Origin: Nocardioides sp.
GTDB taxonomy: Bacteria; Actinomycetota; Actinomycetes; Propionibacteriales; Nocardioidaceae
Assembly (NCBI GenBank): GCA_003519585.1
Contig: DOWL01000157.1
Coordinates: forward strand, 467-9,926
Reading direction: 5' to 3'
Length of the DNA: 9,460 nt
Positions within the stretch are counted from its first letter, which is position 1; each line of letters starts with the position of its first letter. Positions 6,033 through 9,460 of the stretch are shown here, piece after piece. The position numbers and the translations under genes are program-made. The notes beneath the pieces were generated by a model. It searched no databases, had not been told where the DNA came from, and worked only from the letters and a program-made list of their open reading frames with translations.

Positions 6033-6038
6033 TACCGT
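6033..6038 (+). promoter_or_regulatory. possible -10 box of a leaderless promoter for the flavin oxidoreductase
   Basis: TACCGT matches the actinobacterial TANNNT -10 pattern and ends six bases before the ATG at 6045, so transcription could begin at the start codon. No purine-rich ribosome binding site is present just upstream. No good -35 box is seen at normal spacing. The match is short and therefore tentative. Confidence 0.3.
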
Positions 6039-6044
6039 GACCAC

Positions 6045-8030
6045 ATGAGGGCTCCCCCGTCGAAACTGTTCACTCCCATCCGGATCGGCAGCGTGGAGGT
6101 CCCGAACCGGCTGATGCAGGCGGCGCACTCCAAGCAGTACTCCGACCGGTTCGAGACCGACCGGGAGACGGCGTACTTCGTACGGCGCGCGGAGGGCGGG
6201 TGCGGCCTGTTCGTGGCGGGCAACCACCTGGTGCACCCGAGTGGGTCGATCCGCAACTTCGAGGACGCCTTCGACCCGCGGTCGGTGGAGGCGAGCCGGC
6301 GGCTGACCGACGCCGTACACGAGGCCGGAGCGAAGATCCTGGTGCAGCTCAACCACCACGGCGCGCAGACCCAGCCGGACGGGCCGGTGGGACCACGGCC
6401 GGCGTACGCGCCGTCGCGGGTCATCTCCCCGGCCACCGGGCACGCGACGACCGAGGCGACGCCGGGTGAACTCGCCGGGTTCGTCGAGGCGTGGGCCCAC
6501 AGCGCCGAGCTGGCCAGGCTGGGCGGCTTCGACGGCGTCGAGATCCACATGGCGCACAGCTATCTCCTGCACCAGTTCCTCTCCCCGCTCTACAACCTGC
6601 GGACCGACGGGTACGGCGGGGATCTCGAGGGCCGGACGAGGTTCCCGCGCGAGGTGCTGCGCGCGGTCCGAGCGCGGGTGGGTGACGACTACCCGGTCGG
6701 GATCCGGATCGTCGCCCACGAGTTCCATCCCGACGGCCTTGACGGCGCGGACGCGCGCGAGGTGATCGCCGCGCTGCGGGCGGAGGCGCGGCTGGACTTC
6801 CTCGACCTCGCGGCCGGCGGCTACCACAACGTCCACTACGTGTTCCCGTCCTCGCCGATGCCCGTCGACTGGCTGCGCGACGAGGTCGCGGCGGTCAAGG
6901 CCGAGAACCCCCATGTCCCGGTCTTCGGGGTGGGCGCGGCGCGGTCGGTCGAGGAGGCCGCCGAGGTGGTCGACTCAGGCGTCGCGGACCTGGTCGCGCT
7001 GACCCGCGCGCAGCTGGCCGACCCGGACCTCGCCACCAAATTGCGCGGGGGGCGGACCGAGGAGATCGTGCACTGCATCCGGCTCAACCAGGGCTGTCTG
7101 GGGCGCGGCAGCCGCGGGCTGCCCGTGTCCTGCACGGTCAACCCGACCGCGGGCCGCGAGCTGGACCGTCCACCGCGACGCAGGACCACGAGCGCGCTCC
7201 GCTGGCTGGTCGTCGGCGGCGGTCCGGCCGGTATGCGGGCCGCGGTGGAGTTGGCGCGTGACGGGCACGACGTCGTCCTCTTCGAACGGGCTGACGAGCT
7301 GGGCGGCCAACTTCTCCTCGCCCGGCGGGTGCCCGGCCGGGAGTCGCTCGACCTGCTCCTGCACGACCTCACCCGCGACCTCGCGGCGCTCGGCGTCGAC
7401 GTACGGCTCGGCGTCGAGGTCACCGCGGACGTCGTGCATGCCGAGGGTGCCGACGAGGTCGTCGTCGCCACCGGCGCGACCGCGCCGCACGGTACGTCGC
7501 TGGCCGTCGGCGCCGGGTGGCCGAACGGGGTCGCCGACGACGTGGTCGACCCCTTCACGGCCGTGCTCGACCCGACCGCTCTCGGACCACGGGTCGCCGT
7601 CGTCGACAGCGACGGCACCGCCTTCGCCTCGGGAGTCGTGTTGTCCCTGCTGACGGCGGACTGCGAGCTCACGGTGGTGACGCCGTACGAGACGCTCTTC
7701 GCTCACGTCGGCAGCGGTTACGACCGGCAGCTCCTCCTCGAGAACCTGGGGACCCAACCCAGCTTCCGGCGCCGGGTCCAGCACGTCGTCGAGGCCCGGA
7801 CACCCCACGGGCTCGCCCTCATCGACACGCTCACGGGAGAACGCCGGGTGCTCGACGGCATCGACACGGTCGTCGTGATCGAACCCCGGGCGTCGGTGCG
7901 GCCGGTCGGGATGCCAGCCCCGACCCACGTCATCGGCGACGCGCTCACGCCGCGGAACCTCGACGCCGCGCTGTTCGACGCCGTCGAGCTGGCGTACGCC
8001 GCAGCGGGGTACGACGTCAGCCTGCGGTGA
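6045..8030 (+). CDS. FadH/OYE-type NADH:flavin oxidoreductase (2,4-dienoyl-CoA reductase-like)
   Basis: A 661-residue two-part oxidoreductase with the layout of 2,4-dienoyl-CoA reductase and trimethylamine dehydrogenase. Residues 1-335 form the Old Yellow Enzyme barrel binding FMN: KLFTPIRIGSVEVPNRL, VQLNHHGAQ (100-108), GVEIHMAHSYLLHQFLSPLYNLRTDGYGGDLEGR, with Tyr173 at the position of the catalytic Tyr. An iron-sulfur loop follows (344-363). The second half has a dinucleotide-binding VVGGGPAGMRAA (389-400) with LFERADELGGQL, and another nucleotide-binding region near VAVVDSDG (about 514). It would pass electrons from NAD(P)H through FAD and a 4Fe-4S cluster to FMN and a double bond of an unknown substrate. 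Oddly, the cluster motif is C344-x2-L347-x3-C351-x11-C363; the second Cys of the usual C-x2-C-x3-C-x11-C is Leu. Its 3' end overlaps the convergent PrsW gene by 14 bases. Substrate is not deducible. Confidence 0.9.
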   Translation: MRAPPSKLFTPIRIGSVEVPNRLMQAAHSKQYSDRFETDRETAYFVRRAEGGCGLFVAGNHLVHPSGSIRNFEDAFDPRSVEASRRLTDAVHEAGAKILVQLNHHGAQTQPDGPVGPRPAYAPSRVISPATGHATTEATPGELAGFVEAWAHSAELARLGGFDGVEIHMAHSYLLHQFLSPLYNLRTDGYGGDLEGRTRFPREVLRAVRARVGDDYPVGIRIVAHEFHPDGLDGADAREVIAALRAEARLDFLDLAAGGYHNVHYVFPSSPMPVDWLRDEVAAVKAENPHVPVFGVGAARSVEEAAEVVDSGVADLVALTRAQLADPDLATKLRGGRTEEIVHCIRLNQGCLGRGSRGLPVSCTVNPTAGRELDRPPRRRTTSALRWLVVGGGPAGMRAAVELARDGHDVVLFERADELGGQLLLARRVPGRESLDLLLHDLTRDLAALGVDVRLGVEVTADVVHAEGADEVVVATGATAPHGTSLAVGAGWPNGVADDVVDPFTAVLDPTALGPRVAVVDSDGTAFASGVVLSLLTADCELTVVTPYETLFAHVGSGYDRQLLLENLGTQPSFRRRVQHVVEARTPHGLALIDTLTGERRVLDGIDTVVVIEPRASVRPVGMPAPTHVIGDALTPRNLDAALFDAVELAYAAAGYDVSLR

Positions 8031-9192
8031 CGTCGTCCAATGCCTGCCGCGCGGCCCGCACTCGAGTCCGGGCGAGGGCGACCTCCTCCGGTGTGGCATC
8101 CAGGGCGCGACGGACCGCCAGCTGGACTTGGAGGGTCTGGAGCCGACGGGCGGCCCGCCGCGCTGGCGTGCCGCCTCTGCCACGTGCCTCGGCGAGGGCC
8201 GCACGTCGGGAGCGCCGAGTGCGGAGCATGGCCTGTTCGCCGGGGCTGACGACGTCAGCGTCCTCTTCGCCCAGGGCTCCCGCGAACCACGCGACCTCCC
8301 GGTGGCGGGCCAGGACCGCGAGGACTAGGACCAACGCGAGGGCCGGAAGCCCTTTGAGCACGTAGACGCCGAGCGCTTCCCACGCACTCGCGTCGGCCGG
8401 GACCCGGGTGAACGGGGCGTTCCAGAGCGCGTGCAGACCCCACGCGGCCAGCAGCGATGCGGCGCACACGACGACGCGTTGGATCCGGCTCCGCCCGGTC
8501 TCGACCACGAGGTAGGCGATCCCGAAGCCGCCCAGCGCGCCGTAGACGACGTGGGACCACAACCCGAGCTCGAGTCCGCGGAGCACGAACAGGTCGACGA
8601 CCACGTGGCCCGGCTCGGCTCCGAACAGCCCGCCGGTCAACGCATCGGTCGTGTAGACGAAGTTCTCCGCTACCTGGAAGCCCAACCCCACGAACGCGCC
8701 GTACACGATGCCGTCGAGGACGGTGGTCACCTGCGGGCGCGCGACCAGCACTACGACCACCACGCCGAGCGCCTTGAGGATCTCCTCGGTCACCGGCGCG
8801 ACCACGGCAGGCGCCCACCGCACGGTGACCTCGACCCCCCACACGTTGGTCATCACCGCCTGCGCCGAGCGGTTCGCCACGAGCGCGATCGGGGTCGCCA
8901 CCAGCGCTCCCCACGCGAACGCCGACCCGAGGTACGCCGGCGGCTCGGGCTCGAGCAGATCGAGGAGGACCACGACCACGACGAACGGCACGACGTAGAG
9001 CGCCCAGACGACCGCGGCCAGGCTGGTTGCCGAGAGCTGACGGTCGAACGCGGCAGCCACGTTGGCCTGCAGCACCAGCGCCCCGAAGGCGGCCAGGCCG
9101 ATCGTCAGCCAGACCAGTGGCAGATCCGGTCGCCACAGCCGCTGGGCGCGACCCCACGCCGGTTCGCGCTCGGTCGTCGTGGCGAGGTTCAT
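8017..9192 (-). CDS. PrsW-family intramembrane metalloprotease
   Basis: A 391-residue multi-spanning membrane protein of the PrsW glutamic/metalloprotease-like family; in Bacillus subtilis PrsW starts cleavage of the anti-sigma factor RsiW. Characteristic residues are present: EEILK (136-140), QVAENFVY (163-170, Glu166), SHVVYGALGGFGI with His204, and HALWN (244-248). There are about eight hydrophobic segments, starting with LVWLTIGLAAFGALVL and VVWALYVVPFVVVVVLL. After the last membrane helix near residue 305 comes an Arg/Ala-rich tail of about 85 residues (TRRSRRAALAEARGRGG...), probably cytoplasmic and helical. The ATG at 9192 overlaps the upstream stop as ATGA, suggesting coupling with the partial gene. 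No sigma or anti-sigma gene is adjacent, so the target is unknown. Confidence 0.88.
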   Translation of the reverse strand: MNLATTTEREPAWGRAQRLWRPDLPLVWLTIGLAAFGALVLQANVAAAFDRQLSATSLAAVVWALYVVPFVVVVVLLDLLEPEPPAYLGSAFAWGALVATPIALVANRSAQAVMTNVWGVEVTVRWAPAVVAPVTEEILKALGVVVVVLVARPQVTTVLDGIVYGAFVGLGFQVAENFVYTTDALTGGLFGAEPGHVVVDLFVLRGLELGLWSHVVYGALGGFGIAYLVVETGRSRIQRVVVCAASLLAAWGLHALWNAPFTRVPADASAWEALGVYVLKGLPALALVLVLAVLARHREVAWFAGALGEEDADVVSPGEQAMLRTRRSRRAALAEARGRGGTPARRAARRLQTLQVQLAVRRALDATPEEVALARTRVRAARQALDDVTAG

Positions 9193-9460
9193 CGCACCTC
9201 GAGCGAGTCGAGCATGGCCGCCACCTCGGCGTACCGATCTCCGGATAACGACCCCGTCGGTCCGCGAACGACGACGGTGAGCGCGGTGTCCTCGATGCAG
9301 CCGGTGAAAGCCACTCCCTCGCTGTCAGCTCCCCACCACGTCCGCACGGTGCCCGGGATCGCGCCGGCCAGGTAGGGCCGACCGGCCGCCGGCACCGCCG
9401 GCTCGCCGTCGCGGAGGTCGGCGACCGCGGCCGCCTCGGCAGCGGAGCAGCCGTCCCCGC
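9189..9460 (-). CDS. hypothetical protein, 3' end only
   Basis: The last ~89 residues of a protein whose 5' end lies beyond the window. The frame is open to position 9460, so the GTG at 9395 need not be its start. Visible sequence: GDGCSAAEAAAVADL, then RPYLAGAIPGTVRTWWGADSEGVAFTGCIEDTALTVVVRGPTG, ending YAEVAAMLDSLEVR. Two Cys residues and the alternating pattern suggest a small beta-rich exported domain, possibly a lipoprotein or secreted protein, but the signal region is not visible. The stop overlaps the PrsW start by four bases, so the two are probably cotranscribed and coupled. I do not recognise the family. Confidence 0.65.
   Translation of the reverse strand, partial: GDGCSAAEAAAVADLRDGEPAVPAAGRPYLAGAIPGTVRTWWGADSEGVAFTGCIEDTALTVVVRGPTGSLSGDRYAEVAAMLDSLEVR

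Noticed and set aside
6045..8030. Mycofactocin-associated FadH/OYE oxidoreductase
   Set aside because: The domain layout is similar, but no mycofactocin genes are in the window and I cannot tell the subfamily from motifs alone.
6975..8204. 409-residue minus-strand open frame opposite the flavin oxidoreductase
   Set aside because: It is the antisense of a gene with well-defined motifs in the correct frame; composition is Arg/Pro/Asp-rich with no recognisable domain.
8431..9375. 314-residue plus-strand open frame opposite the PrsW gene
   Set aside because: It is antisense to a membrane protein with recognisable catalytic motifs; the translation is His/Asp/Arg-rich low complexity, typical of such shadows.

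Overview
The window is a composite of two unrelated pieces of high-GC bacterial DNA that meet at about positions 2889-2918. The left piece (1 to about 2900) reads like the recombination and replication end of a proteobacterial integrative element, probably from a Xanthomonadales- or Burkholderiales-type host. It carries a P4-type tyrosine integrase (5' end outside the window), a translationally coupled protein of unknown function, a long perfect hairpin, an AlpA-like helix-turn-helix regulator, two small unknown proteins, and the first ~100 residues of a P4-type replicative primase. These genes overlap or nearly touch, as is usual for compact mobile-element operons.

The right piece (about 2890 to 9460) reads like an ordinary chromosome segment of a Nocardioides-like actinobacterium. 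On the minus strand it has a fragment of a membrane acyltransferase (HGSNAT/DUF1624-like), purE and purK (AIR carboxylation in purine synthesis). Divergent from purK is a GNAT acetyltransferase. After it comes a FitA-like antitoxin whose VapC/FitB toxin partner has been reduced to a 30-codon remnant. A large FadH/OYE-type flavin oxidoreductase on the plus strand then runs convergently into a PrsW-family membrane protease, which is coupled to the 3' end of an unknown gene leaving the window.

The junction cuts the primase and the acyltransferase simultaneously. The two are truncated and point toward each other, and no attachment site, direct repeat, tRNA or transposase end is visible there. A chimeric contig, or less likely an illegitimate recombination at short homology, explains this better than normal integration of the element. 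The fused frame running through it (2619-3515) should not be taken as a new protein.

I see no convincing undescribed multi-gene system. The observations most worth checking are the two-lineage junction, the internally deleted PIN toxin beside an intact antitoxin, and the loss of one of four expected iron-sulfur cysteines in the FadH/OYE-like enzyme. No tRNA, rRNA, CRISPR array or insertion sequence was seen. No gene-free stretch exceeds 300 bases; the longest are 1721-1799 and the region 5640-5732, which holds the toxin remnant.
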